Assembly: GCA_007694185.1 (NCBI GenBank)
Contig: RECD01000149.1
Span: 1 to 41,293, forward strand
Reading direction: 5' to 3'
Source: Planctomycetaceae bacterium
Lineage (GTDB): Bacteria > Planctomycetota > Planctomycetia > Pirellulales > Pirellulaceae
Length of the DNA: 41,293 bases
Positions 1-8,774 of this stretch are shown in pieces. Made by a program: the position numbers and the translations under genes. Every line of letters starts with the position of its first letter. The stretch's first letter is position 1. The notes under the pieces are model-generated. The model saw only the letters and a program-made list of their open reading frames with translations, was not told the DNA's origin and did no database searches.

Positions 1-132
1 TACGAGCACCGCGATGCTGAGCACGAGCACGATACTAAAACCGAAGAAACGCCAGAAATCGGGTAGCCGGGACGGTTTCCCGTCCCGGCCCCCACACCAC
101 CTAGCATGCGGGTCCGCACTAGGCGATTCCAC
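1..132 (-). CDS. Partial membrane protein, 5' end only, runs off the left edge
   Basis: The minus strand is open from a possible GTG at 132 to the window edge, about 44 codons. The last visible residues (PDFWRFFGFSIVLVLSIAVLV in essence) form a membrane helix preceded by aromatic and basic residues, as in a short N-terminal anchor. In-frame TGA and TAG codons lie just upstream, so the gene starts in this stretch. The first 20 or so codons are read through two strong hairpins (66-123) that look like a dispersed repeat, so the true start could be nearer the helix and the GTG is a guess. Family not recognised. Confidence 0.35.
   Translation of the reverse strand, partial: MESPSADPHARWCGGRDGKPSRLPDFWRFFGFSIVLVLSIAVLV
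66..123 (-). repeat. Two adjacent strong hairpins, possible group II intron-end-like or dispersed element
   Basis: Bases 66-75 (gccgggacgg) pair perfectly with 80-89 around a 4-base loop. Bases 100-104 (cctag) and 107-110 (tgcg) pair with 119-123 and 115-118, leaving a 2-base bulge (105-106) and a 4-base loop. Read on the minus strand, this is a bulged hairpin followed by a longer hairpin and then CTACCCGAT. That layout recalls domains V and VI at the 3' end of group II introns, but the loop is not GNRA and no intron-encoded reverse transcriptase is visible. A plain planctomycete intergenic repeat is equally possible. Confidence 0.35.
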
Positions 133-742
133 GAAGCGGAGCTAAGCACTTCAACAGGTTTCATTCCGCACAATTTGAACGCGTAAATCGACACCCCGTT
201 TGCCAGCTTCGTGGATCATACCGAAATGATCCTGTTGCGGTACTTAGCGGCACGGCGTAAGGCGTCCGGTACGTCGGCAATGGCTATACCGGACGGCTTG
301 CGCCCTTCCGGTAACGTGGTGATGAATGCGGTCAGGCGATTGTGTTTGTTTTGCCGAAGGACACCTGTCGGCATGCTTGTGTGTCGCCGTGCGGGCTGTG
401 CGCGGTTAGCGAATGGGGCGTCTGCGGTCGGGCCTGTTCGGTGGTCGCTTTGGCTGTTTCCCCTTTGGGGTTAGTTTCATGGCTTTTTGGGGCCGTTTTG
501 CGTTCTCGCTACGGCAGTCGGTTGCCCGTTGAGGGGTTGTTACGGCTGGTTGTCGCCCCCCGTGGGCGATTGGGTTATTATGCACGGGTCGACGAGCCGA
601 TCGCGTCTGCCGATTGTTTGCCCCCGGATCGGGTCGACGCGAAATGGCGCCGGCTTGTCGGTGTCTGCGGGGGCTCGTTTTGTCGGTTTGTTCGACGGAA
701 TTGGCTCCTATCCCTTCATCCTGCTCATTTGTGGAAAAAAAC
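133..742. other. Non-coding stretch upstream of the Gfo/Idh/MocA gene
   Basis: About 600 bases with no convincing gene. Open frames exist but are Cys/Arg/Trp-rich and lack any family resemblance. It holds a copy of a dispersed motif (136-159, related in inverted orientation to 16397-16417 and 16873-16888) and an imperfect inverted repeat at 254-304. The promoter of the following gene should lie in its right half, but I see no clear consensus. Confidence 0.5.
254..304. repeat. Imperfect inverted repeat
   Basis: The 18-base arm at 254-271 (ggcgtaaggcgtccggta) matches the reverse complement of 287-304 at 16 of 18 positions, around a 15-base loop. It is intergenic and resembles the REP-like palindromes scattered elsewhere in this window. 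Confidence 0.5.
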
Positions 743-2104
743 ATGACCAAGCTTCGCCCTACACGGCGCGATTTCCTTCGCGTTTCCTCGACCGCTGCGG
801 CTTTGACCGCGATCCCGGCCGGATTTTCCGGGCCGCGCTGTTTGGCGCAGGAAATCGTCTCGAAGAACGACCGCATCCCCATCGGGCTGATCGGCGCCGG
901 CGGGATGGGGATGGGGAACATGAACTCGGCGAAGAGCTGGGTCGACGTCGTGGCCATCGCCGACGTCGATTCGGGGCGGTTGGCGCGGGCGAACCAGCAG
1001 CTCAGCCAAGGCAAGGCGGATGTCTACGAGGATTACCGCAAGGTGCTCGAACGGGACGACATCGCCGTCGTTCACATCGCCACGCCGGACCATTGGCACA
1101 CCAAGCCGGTGATCGAAGCGATGTTGGCGGGCAAGGACATTTACTGCGAAAAGCCGCTGACGTTGACCATCGACGAAGGGAAGCTGATCCGCAGGGTGCA
1201 GCGGGAGACGGGGCGGATCGTCCAGGTCGGAACGCAGCAACGGAGCACGTTCAACCTGTTCACCAAGGCGATGGCGATCGTGCAAGAAGGGCGGCTGGGC
1301 AAGATCCACCGGGTGCAAGCCGCGATCGGCGGTGCGCCGACGTCCAACGCGATTCCCGTCGCAGAGGTACCCGGTGATCTGAATTGGGAACGTTGGTTGG
1401 GGCCAGCGCCGCTGGTCGATTTCCGCCGCTCCGAGGATGGCAAGCAGACCAACGGGCACTACGAGTTCCGGTGGTGGTACGAGTATTCCGGCGGGAAGCT
1501 GACCGATTGGGGCGCCCACCACGTCGACATCTGCCAATGGGCGTTGAAGTTGAACGGCCAGACCGAGGGGCCGGTGTCGATCGAAGGCGAAGCGACTCAC
1601 CCGGTCGAGTTCATCGACGGGATGCCGGTAGCCAACGACCGTTACAACACGGCCACGCGGTTCCAGTTCAAGGTCAGCTATCCGGGCGGGACCGAGATGA
1701 TCATTCGCAACGACACCGACAACGGCGTGTTGATCGAAGGGGAACTGGGGCGGATTTTTGTCAGCCGCGGGAAGTTGAGCGGGGCGCCGGTCGAAGCTTT
1801 GGCCGAAAAGCCGCTGGCTGAGGACGCGATCAGCAAGGTCTACAAGGGCCTGCCGATGACCGACAACGAACGCCGGGCTCACTGGGCCAATTTCCTGCAC
1901 TGCCATCAGGCTCAGCAGGAACCGATTTCGGACGTCCATTCTCACATGGAAATGCTCAACATCTGCCACCTGGCCGGCATTTCCGGGCGATTGGGTCGCA
2001 AGTTGAACTGGGACGCGAAGTCCGAGCAGATCGTCGGGGACGATGTCGCCAACGCGATGTTGGCGCGGCCTTACCGGTCGGGATACGAGATCGAAATGGG
2101 CTGA
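743..2104 (+). CDS. Gfo/Idh/MocA family oxidoreductase, TAT-exported
   Basis: A 453-residue NAD(P)-dependent dehydrogenase-like protein; family members act on sugars, inositols or related polyols, and the substrate here cannot be read from sequence. I chose the ATG at 743 because the protein then begins with a twin-arginine signal (TRRDFLRVSS, then a hydrophobic Ala-rich stretch). A Rossmann dinucleotide motif follows (IGLIGAGGMGMGNM, about residues 52-65), then the family EKP motif (YCEKPLTLTIDEG, near residue 135), which carries the catalytic lysine. The C-terminal beta-sheet domain contains WWYEYSGGKLTDWGAHHVD, typical of the planctomycete TAT-exported subgroup. It stands alone, with non-coding DNA before it and a convergent gene after. 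An upstream in-frame ATG at 614 would hide the signal peptide and was rejected. Confidence 0.9.
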   Translation: MTKLRPTRRDFLRVSSTAAALTAIPAGFSGPRCLAQEIVSKNDRIPIGLIGAGGMGMGNMNSAKSWVDVVAIADVDSGRLARANQQLSQGKADVYEDYRKVLERDDIAVVHIATPDHWHTKPVIEAMLAGKDIYCEKPLTLTIDEGKLIRRVQRETGRIVQVGTQQRSTFNLFTKAMAIVQEGRLGKIHRVQAAIGGAPTSNAIPVAEVPGDLNWERWLGPAPLVDFRRSEDGKQTNGHYEFRWWYEYSGGKLTDWGAHHVDICQWALKLNGQTEGPVSIEGEATHPVEFIDGMPVANDRYNTATRFQFKVSYPGGTEMIIRNDTDNGVLIEGELGRIFVSRGKLSGAPVEALAEKPLAEDAISKVYKGLPMTDNERRAHWANFLHCHQAQQEPISDVHSHMEMLNICHLAGISGRLGRKLNWDAKSEQIVGDDVANAMLARPYRSGYEIEMG

Positions 2105-2256
2105 TCGGTTCGTTCGATTCGTCGAACCGGTGAACACACGCGGTGAGTGCGGCGCTGGGCGTAGTCCCCGCCGCGATGCCTTGGCGGTGCCGGCAAAACC
2201 GCGTTGTCTAAGACGCGTTGGGCGAGCGGCAGATGCCGGCGTACCTCAGGAAACCG

Positions 2257-2291
2257 TGGGCTAGCGCCCAGCGGCTGATAGAATCAGCCGC
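2257..2291. repeat. Double hairpin element in the convergent intergenic region
   Basis: Two hairpins lie back to back between the oxidoreductase gene and the convergent secreted-protein gene. Bases 2257-2261 (tgggc) pair with 2266-2270. Bases 2271-2279 (gcggctgat) pair perfectly with 2283-2291 around a 3-base loop. No T-run follows, so this looks more like a REP-type dispersed element than a classic terminator, though it may stop transcripts from both sides. The remainder of 2105-2371 shows nothing else recognisable. Confidence 0.45.
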
Positions 2292-2371
2292 CACGCGTTT
2301 GCGTCCGGTTTCTTCAGTGGTAGATCCTGTTCTGCCGATCGCGTTGGGCTTGGCGGCGTTGGCCGCTGCTG

Positions 2372-4807
2372 TCATTCCAGCCGCGGCCCGGTGGGGGCCG
2401 TGGCGCGTCCGTTGCCGCCTGGTGAAGCGGTGTTGCCGCCAGGTGAGACACCACTGGCGGCTGACCCGCCTCCGGAGCCGGTCACGGGGTTGAAGCCGCG
2501 GATGCGGGCGCGGGGTGCTAAACCTTGCACGTCGATCGGCGTGTCGAGGATGTAATGGTTGCGGTTGCCGGCTTGGTCGGCGACGTCGATCCTCAAGTAG
2601 ACCTGGCGCGGCAGATGCGGATCGGCGGGCCAAGCGTAGATCCCTTCGTTCGCCAAACCGGCGGCGATCGTCGACCAGGGACCCGAAATCGATTCGCTAA
2701 AGGAGATCGTGATCGGGCGGTTGGCCAAATGGGCGTCCTCGGCCTTGTAGCGGATGATCAGGTGCCCGGTCTGATTCCCTTGGCCATACGCCGCGCCGGT
2801 GATCCGGACGGTGGGAGCCTGTGTGTCGACGACGATCACGATGTCGGCCGGTTCGCCATCTAAGGGACGCGGTGTCGCCAGCCCGGTGTTCGAAACGACG
2901 ACGATGCGAAAGCCGTAATCGCCATCGTGATTCGTCTCGATGTCGAACGGGCTGGTACGGTCCGGGTCGGACCCCCAGCGTTTCCAAGTCGCACCACGAT
3001 CGGTCGTGCCCCACAGCTCGACGTCGCTGATCCCTGACAATCCTGCCGATTCGATTTCGTACTCGAGGCTGAACATGCGGCTGGCGCTGTGACGGACCGG
3101 GATCGAGCCGAAATCGGCGGGCGGTTCGTTTCGCGGCCGCATCGATCGGGTGGTATTCTCGTCGGTCGGCGAATCCTGTCGCGCTCGGTCGCTGTTGATC
3201 GCGGCGCTGGCGGGATTGAATGCGGAGTTGTTTCCTGGCGCACCGTAACCGTTCCGGCTACGTGTGGCGGAATTCGGATCGGCCGAGGGCTGCCGCCGTG
3301 GGTCCGAGTCGGCGGGGCGGTTCGAGTCGGCCGATTGTGGGTTGGGGGCGGGCAAGGGGTTGCCTGCTGCTGCGTCAGATGAAGTGCCCGGTTCGAGCGG
3401 CCGCATCGCTTCGGCGGGCGTTTGGGGACGCGGTGCCGGTTGAGCGGGAGTCAGTGCGATCGGCGAATCATCGTTCAAACTCGGCACGCCCGGCGACCAG
3501 GGGCCGGGAGTTGAAGATTGGGCCGGATTCGACCAGGGACCAGACGTCGCCCACGGCGAGCCGACAGGCGACTGGTTGGCAGGCGACTGGTTGGCAGGCG
3601 GTTGCCCTGAGGGAATCGGCGCGGCGAACTGTGGTCCGGGTTGGTTGCCTGCGGCGATGCCATTGCCGACGGCGTTACCGAGAGGATTGCCGGGCATGTA
3701 GAAGGGGTTCGGTACCATGCCTGGCGGCGGCGTGTTCGGCGTGTAGGGGCCGGTCGGAGGTGTCGCCGGGTAACCGTTGGAATTGCTCGGCGAGGGTCCT
3801 GTCAGCGGACCTGTCAAAGGCACGGTCGGCCACTGGGCGATCCGGACGAGTGGTTCTCGATTGGCCGAGTCCAGGTCGGCTGCCGGTGGTACGGCCGGCG
3901 TGTACGGAGCGTCCGCGGCGAGCTTGGTTTCGTCCGGTTCGGACAGGGCGTTGGGAGCCGGGTCCGCCAAGAACGGGGGCGTCGACGATTGGGGGACCGA
4001 CGATTCCTGTGCCGATGATTTCGTCTCAGCCAATCGCATCGTCGCCACGGCCATGCGTGGGCGGTCGACTTGGCGAGTGACGAGCGTTTTGTTGCCGGCC
4101 GCGTCACCCACGAGGGCTCGCAACGTGACTTGACGCCAATTCTTACCGGGATCGATCCGGACGGTCGCGACCGCCGAGGTTTCGCCGACTTTTCCGAGCC
4201 GGGTTTCGACGTCGGTTGCCGGGACCCACGGCCGACCGCCGTCGACGGAGTACTCGATCCGGATGCCTTCGGCGATCGGCGAGCGGTCGACGTACCACAG
4301 CGACACGTCGATCCAGCCCCCTTCGGCGTCGACTTCCGTTTCCCACTCGACTTGCGGGTCGGTCGTATCGACGCAGATCGCCAATTGCGGACGGATCGTC
4401 CCGGCCGGATGGACTTTGCCGGCCCCGTCGAGCGTCCGGGTGGCGAACCAATAATCGCCGTCTTCGGGGGCTTCGAAAGGGAAAAATTTGGCGGTCGAAG
4501 GGAGCGTGGCGGCGACTTCCCAGGTCGCCCCGGCGTCTCGTGAGACGTGCAGTTGGACTTGGACCGGCCGCCGACCGGTCGATTCGATGTTGAACGGGAT
4601 CTCAAACCGCTTCAGGTTCAAGTGCAGCGGCTTAGGTTGCGACTGGGCGACGACCGGATCGGACGCGGCCGCTCGGTCGATGCTGAGCATCGGAATCGGG
4701 CCGCTTGCGCTGACGAACAGCAGAGACGCCAAGCCGATCCGTCGAACGGACGAAGCCGCCCGCCGGACGGTTTTCGCCCTCAGATGAGCCGAATTGCCGA
4801 TAACCAT
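2372..4807 (-). CDS. Large secreted protein with duplicated beta-sandwich-like domain and Pro/Asn-rich linker
   Basis: 811 residues, no family recognised with certainty. A signal peptide with a basic start (LRAKTVRRAASSVRR) and hydrophobic core ends near residue 48 at AAASDP. Residues about 55-270 and 575-770 look like copies of one domain: each has an IES-x-G start, a DxGATW motif, a DGDY-x-F motif and a strand ending VDTxxPxV. This suggests an Ig-like or fibronectin-like fold for binding at the cell surface or in the periplasm. Between them is a roughly 300-residue low-complexity linker rich in Pro, Asn, Ser and Gly, including short ANQSP repeats, and the last 30 residues are Gly/Ser-rich. 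It diverges from mnmG across 200 bases that presumably hold both promoters. Function unknown. Confidence 0.75.
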   Translation of the reverse strand: MVIGNSAHLRAKTVRRAASSVRRIGLASLLFVSASGPIPMLSIDRAAASDPVVAQSQPKPLHLNLKRFEIPFNIESTGRRPVQVQLHVSRDAGATWEVAATLPSTAKFFPFEAPEDGDYWFATRTLDGAGKVHPAGTIRPQLAICVDTTDPQVEWETEVDAEGGWIDVSLWYVDRSPIAEGIRIEYSVDGGRPWVPATDVETRLGKVGETSAVATVRIDPGKNWRQVTLRALVGDAAGNKTLVTRQVDRPRMAVATMRLAETKSSAQESSVPQSSTPPFLADPAPNALSEPDETKLAADAPYTPAVPPAADLDSANREPLVRIAQWPTVPLTGPLTGPSPSNSNGYPATPPTGPYTPNTPPPGMVPNPFYMPGNPLGNAVGNGIAAGNQPGPQFAAPIPSGQPPANQSPANQSPVGSPWATSGPWSNPAQSSTPGPWSPGVPSLNDDSPIALTPAQPAPRPQTPAEAMRPLEPGTSSDAAAGNPLPAPNPQSADSNRPADSDPRRQPSADPNSATRSRNGYGAPGNNSAFNPASAAINSDRARQDSPTDENTTRSMRPRNEPPADFGSIPVRHSASRMFSLEYEIESAGLSGISDVELWGTTDRGATWKRWGSDPDRTSPFDIETNHDGDYGFRIVVVSNTGLATPRPLDGEPADIVIVVDTQAPTVRITGAAYGQGNQTGHLIIRYKAEDAHLANRPITISFSESISGPWSTIAAGLANEGIYAWPADPHLPRQVYLRIDVADQAGNRNHYILDTPIDVQGLAPRARIRGFNPVTGSGGGSAASGVSPGGNTASPGGNGRATAPTGPRLE

Positions 4808-5008
4808 GGAAACGAGTCAGCGGGTTCGCGGGAGGGGGGAGTGACAGCGCCCGACGATCACGGACTGATGCGGCCGGGCTTGGCGTAACGCTTGCCAACG
4901 GTTGGGAAGGAATGGCGAAGCGGTTCGGTGCAGGCACGACCCTTGGAGAGAAGATCGGCAGGGGGTACCGTGTGACTTGAGCGAAACTCTGGGCAGCGGA
5001 TATCCGGC

Positions 5009-6961
5009 ATGATCGATACGACTTACGACTACGACATCATCGTCATCGGCGCCGGCCACGCCGGGACCGAAGCGGCAGCGGCGGCAGCTCGGATGGGGGC
5101 CCGCACCGTGTTGCTGACCACCAACCTCGACACGGTCGGCCAGATGAGCTGCAATCCGGCGATCGGTGGCGTGGCGAAGGGTCAGATCGTCCGCGAGGTC
5201 GACGCGCTGGGTGGGCTGATGGGCCTCGCCATCGACGCTTGCGGCATTCAGTTCCGGATGTTGAATTGCCGCAAGGGGCCGGCGATGCACAGCCCGCGAG
5301 CTCAAGCCGACAAGCGGGGTTACCAAGCCTTCATCAAGCATTTGATCGAACGGCAACCCGGGTTGGACCTGCGTCAGGAAACGGTCGAGGACCTGTTGAC
5401 CGAAACCGTTGCCGGTCGAACTCGCGTCGTCGGCGTCAGGGTGCGCGGCGACGCGGTCTATCGCGCGCGGTCGGTGATCTTGACCACCGGCACGTTCCTG
5501 CAAGCCGTCATGCATACCGGGACGGCGACGACCGCAGGCGGCCGGGCCGGGGAAGGGACGACGGGGGGGATCAGCGGGGCGCTGGCGCGATTGGGTTTCG
5601 AGATCGATCGGTTCAAAACCGGAACGCCGGCCAGGTTATCGGCTCGCGGCATCGACTTCGCGTCGCTGGAGGCCCAGCCCGGCGACGCCGATCCGCAACC
5701 CTTTTCGTTTCTGACCGACCGAATCGAAAGGGAACAACTCCCTTGCCACATCACTTATACGAACGACGCCGTTCACGAAGTGATCCGCAAGAACTTGCAT
5801 CGGGCGCCGATGTACAGCGGCCAGATCAATACCCGCGGCCCGCGTTATTGCCCGTCGATCGAAGACAAGGTCGTGCGGTTTGCGGACAAGGATCAGCACC
5901 AAATTTTCTTGGAACCCGAGGGGCGGCAGACGGAAGAGGTTTACGTCAACGGCGTCTCGACGAGTTTGCCACGGGACGTTCAGGACGAGATCTTTCGCAA
6001 CATCCGCGGCTGTGAGCGGGCGTTGATCATGCGATACGGCTACGCGGTCGAATACGATTTTTGCCCGCCGACACAGCTCTGGCCGAGCTTGGAAAGCAAG
6101 TCGGTCGAGGGGCTGTTCTTCGCCGGCCAAATCAACGGCACGACCGGTTACGAAGAGGCGGCTGGGCAAGGGTTGATCGCCGGTGCGAACGCGGCGTTGA
6201 AATTGCGAGGTGACGAGCCGTTTGTACCGGGGCGTGACGAGGCTTACATCGGTGTCCTGTTGGATGATCTGGTTACCCGCGGGACGGACGAGCCCTATCG
6301 GATGTTCACCAGCCGAGCGGAGTATCGGCTGCTGTTGCGGCAGGACAACGCCGACCGGCGTTTGACCGCCTGCGGCTTCGAATTGGGGTTGGTCGACGCC
6401 GACCGACATCGACGCCTGACCGATAAGCTCGCCGCCATGGAACGGGCGCGAAGCTGGCTCGTTGAAACCCGCGTCGATCAGGTCCGTGGCGACGTCTACT
6501 TGCGACGGCCTGAGGTCGATTGGCAGGTGATGGTCGGTCACGAACCGAAGCTGGCCGAGATCGATGCGGCGGCGGCGCAGCAGGTCGTTTATGACATCAA
6601 GTACGCCGGCTATGTCGACCGCCAACAGGAAGAGATCGATCGGCATCGGCGGTTGGCGGACAAGCGGATTCCGGCTGAGTTCGATTATGCGGCGATCCGG
6701 CCGTTGCGATCCGAAGCGAAACAGAAGCTTGCAAAAATCCGTCCGTTGACGCTCGATCAGGCACAAAGGATTAGCGGCATCACGCCGGCTGACATCACGT
6801 TGGTCATGGCCCACTTGGTCGGGGGCCGAGCGACGAGTGGCAGTGCCGGTGGCGGCGGCAGTGGCGCGACGAACGTGGGGCAGCGTGAGAGTTCAGCCGC
6901 GACCGTCAGTACGACATCACCTGCCGACACGAACGTGATCGCCGACGAACCGCGGGAGTGA
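5009..6961 (+). CDS. mnmG: tRNA uridine-5-carboxymethylaminomethyl modification enzyme MnmG (GidA)
   Basis: FAD-dependent enzyme that, with MnmE, installs the carboxymethylaminomethyl group on wobble uridine 34 of certain tRNAs. The N-terminal FAD motif [21 protein letters not shown] is followed by family signatures including [43 protein letters not shown] and [10 protein letters not shown]. The middle and C-terminal regions include [33 protein letters not shown] and the end motif [10 protein letters not shown]. (Motifs over 20 residues are abbreviated in sense; the key residues are the glycines and the CNP.) At 650 residues it is slightly longer than usual because of a Gly/Ser/Thr-rich tail of about 45 residues after the conserved end. 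The lactate permease starts 16 bases downstream, so co-transcription is likely. mnmE is not in this window. Confidence 0.97.
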   Translation: MIDTTYDYDIIVIGAGHAGTEAAAAAARMGARTVLLTTNLDTVGQMSCNPAIGGVAKGQIVREVDALGGLMGLAIDACGIQFRMLNCRKGPAMHSPRAQADKRGYQAFIKHLIERQPGLDLRQETVEDLLTETVAGRTRVVGVRVRGDAVYRARSVILTTGTFLQAVMHTGTATTAGGRAGEGTTGGISGALARLGFEIDRFKTGTPARLSARGIDFASLEAQPGDADPQPFSFLTDRIEREQLPCHITYTNDAVHEVIRKNLHRAPMYSGQINTRGPRYCPSIEDKVVRFADKDQHQIFLEPEGRQTEEVYVNGVSTSLPRDVQDEIFRNIRGCERALIMRYGYAVEYDFCPPTQLWPSLESKSVEGLFFAGQINGTTGYEEAAGQGLIAGANAALKLRGDEPFVPGRDEAYIGVLLDDLVTRGTDEPYRMFTSRAEYRLLLRQDNADRRLTACGFELGLVDADRHRRLTDKLAAMERARSWLVETRVDQVRGDVYLRRPEVDWQVMVGHEPKLAEIDAAAAQQVVYDIKYAGYVDRQQEEIDRHRRLADKRIPAEFDYAAIRPLRSEAKQKLAKIRPLTLDQAQRISGITPADITLVMAHLVGGRATSGSAGGGGSGATNVGQRESSAATVSTTSPADTNVIADEPRE

Positions 6962-6977
6962 GCGGGATGACGAATCG

Positions 6978-8774
6978 ATGACCGGGATAGTGTTGTTCTT
7001 GCTCTCGCTGTTGCCGATCGCGTCAGTGGCCTGGTTTCTGGTCATCCTGCGGTGGCCAGCGAGACAAGCGATGCCGATCTGCTACCTCGTCTGCGCGGGG
7101 CTGGCGCTCTTCGTCTGGCGGGTTCCGCTGGAGAACGTCGCGGCCTCGAGCTTCAAGGGCTTGGTAATCGCGTTTGAGTTGCTGTACATCATTTTCGGCG
7201 CGATTTTGTTGCTCGCGACCGTCACTCGCGGCGGCGCGATCCGGACGATCCGCCGTTGTTTTCGAGACATTTCGCCCGATCGCCGGGTGCAAGTGATCAT
7301 CATCGCTTGGCTGTTCGGTTCGTTCATCGAAGGCTCCGCCGGCTTCGGGACGCCGGCAGCCGTCGCGGTACCGTTGTTGGTGGGACTCGGGTTTCCCGCG
7401 CTGCCTGCGGTCGTGTCGGGATTGATCATCCAATCGACGCCGGTTTCGTTCGGTGCGGTCGGCACACCGATCCTTGTTGGCGTCGCGACCGGCTTGGCGG
7501 GAGACGGCACGACGGACGCGTTGGCGGCAACGATCGGGTTCGAATCGAGTCGTTCGATGTTGACGGAGTTGGCGACGCGGGTCGCGATTTTGCATGGGCT
7601 GATCGGCACCGCGATCCCGCTGCTGCTGGTCATGATGATGACGCGGTATTTCGGGCCACGAAAGAGTTGGGCGGAGGGGTTTGCCGTCTGGCCGTTTGCG
7701 TTGTTCGCCGGGTTGGCGATGACGATTCCCTACGTCGCGGTCGCCAAATGGTTGGGGCCCGAATTCCCGTCGCTAGCCGGTGGGCTGATCGGGTTGGCGA
7801 TCGTCGTCCCGGCGGCTCGCCGCGGGTTCTTGGTCCCCGACCGATCGCAGGTTTGGGATTTCGAATTGCCAGGTGACTCGTTGATCGATAGCGGAAAGAG
7901 CCGACCGGCGGCCGCGGCGGATGAGACCGAGGCGAATGAAATTTCTGCGGACATAGTGGCAGCGGACAGCGTCGTAACGGAAGCGGCCGTAACGGCCAGC
8001 GCCGTAACGGAAGAGGACGAAGCGGAAAGCGTCGGGGCGGTGTCGGCTTGGATGCCGTACCTGATCGTCGGCGGGTTGTTGGTGCTGACGCGGCAACCTT
8101 GGCTGCGATTCGGTGGCGTGACACCAGCCGATTGGTTGCGTGGTTTCCGCTGGTCGATCGAGGGGATCGGCGGGACGTCGGTATCGCACGTCATCCAGCC
8201 GCTCTATTCGCCAGGCACCGTCTTCGTGATCGCGTCGTTGGCAGCTTGGTTTCTGCATCGGATTCCGGCGGACCGTTACGTCGCCGCTTGGCGTGACGCC
8301 GGGCGGACGATGCTGGCCGCGTCGGTCGCGTTGATCTTCACGACGCCGATGGTCCAGGTGTTCATCGGCAGTGGTGACGGCGGATCGGGGTTCGACAAGA
8401 TGCCGATCGTGTTGGCTCAAGGGGTCGAGCGGTTAGCCGGATCGGCCTGGCCGCTGTTCGCACCTTTGATCGGCGGTATCGGCGCGGCGGTCGCCGGCAG
8501 CAACACGATCAGCAACATGATGTTCTCGCTCTTCCAGTTCGAAGTTGGGGTTAAAATAGGAGCTGACCCGTTGTGGATCGTCGCGTTGCAAGCGGTCGGT
8601 GGCGCGGCGGGCAACACGATTTGCGTCCACAACGTCGTCGCGGCCGCGGCGGTCGTCGGTTTGGTCGGGCGGGAAAGCGACATCATCCGCAGAACGCTGC
8701 TCGTCTTCGTCTACTACGTCACCCTAGCCGGATTGCTCGGGCTGGCGATTGTCCAATTCACGAAGGCGGGGTGA
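6978..8774 (+). CDS. lctP: LctP-family L-lactate permease with acidic insertion
   Basis: A 598-residue inner-membrane transporter of the lactate permease family (known members carry L-lactate, D-lactate or glycolate with protons). About a dozen hydrophobic helices are visible. The family core is clear at residues about 115-170: [17 protein letters not shown], then [16 protein letters not shown] and [16 protein letters not shown]. Later hallmarks are [19 protein letters not shown] and a final helix. An unusual hydrophilic insertion at about residues 294-355 is rich in Ala, Val, Thr and Glu, built from degenerate repeats (gtaacggaagcggc-like at the DNA level), and sits between helices, so it is probably a cytoplasmic or periplasmic loop. 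The stop shares one base with the next start, and a LarA-like gene follows two genes on, so the local theme may be lactate or another 2-hydroxy acid. Confidence 0.92.
   Translation: MTGIVLFLLSLLPIASVAWFLVILRWPARQAMPICYLVCAGLALFVWRVPLENVAASSFKGLVIAFELLYIIFGAILLLATVTRGGAIRTIRRCFRDISPDRRVQVIIIAWLFGSFIEGSAGFGTPAAVAVPLLVGLGFPALPAVVSGLIIQSTPVSFGAVGTPILVGVATGLAGDGTTDALAATIGFESSRSMLTELATRVAILHGLIGTAIPLLLVMMMTRYFGPRKSWAEGFAVWPFALFAGLAMTIPYVAVAKWLGPEFPSLAGGLIGLAIVVPAARRGFLVPDRSQVWDFELPGDSLIDSGKSRPAAAADETEANEISADIVAADSVVTEAAVTASAVTEEDEAESVGAVSAWMPYLIVGGLLVLTRQPWLRFGGVTPADWLRGFRWSIEGIGGTSVSHVIQPLYSPGTVFVIASLAAWFLHRIPADRYVAAWRDAGRTMLAASVALIFTTPMVQVFIGSGDGGSGFDKMPIVLAQGVERLAGSAWPLFAPLIGGIGAAVAGSNTISNMMFSLFQFEVGVKIGADPLWIVALQAVGGAAGNTICVHNVVAAAAVVGLVGRESDIIRRTLLVFVYYVTLAGLLGLAIVQFTKAG

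Noticed and set aside
342-746. Plus-strand 134-codon frame before the oxidoreductase
   Set aside because: Cys/Trp/Arg-rich composition and overlap with the oxidoreductase start; no ribosome-binding site or family.
725-2137. Long antisense open frame (470 codons) opposite the Gfo/Idh/MocA gene
   Set aside because: It mirrors a well-supported gene; composition is Arg/Pro/Asp-rich as expected from the reverse of GC-rich codons, and no family motif appears.
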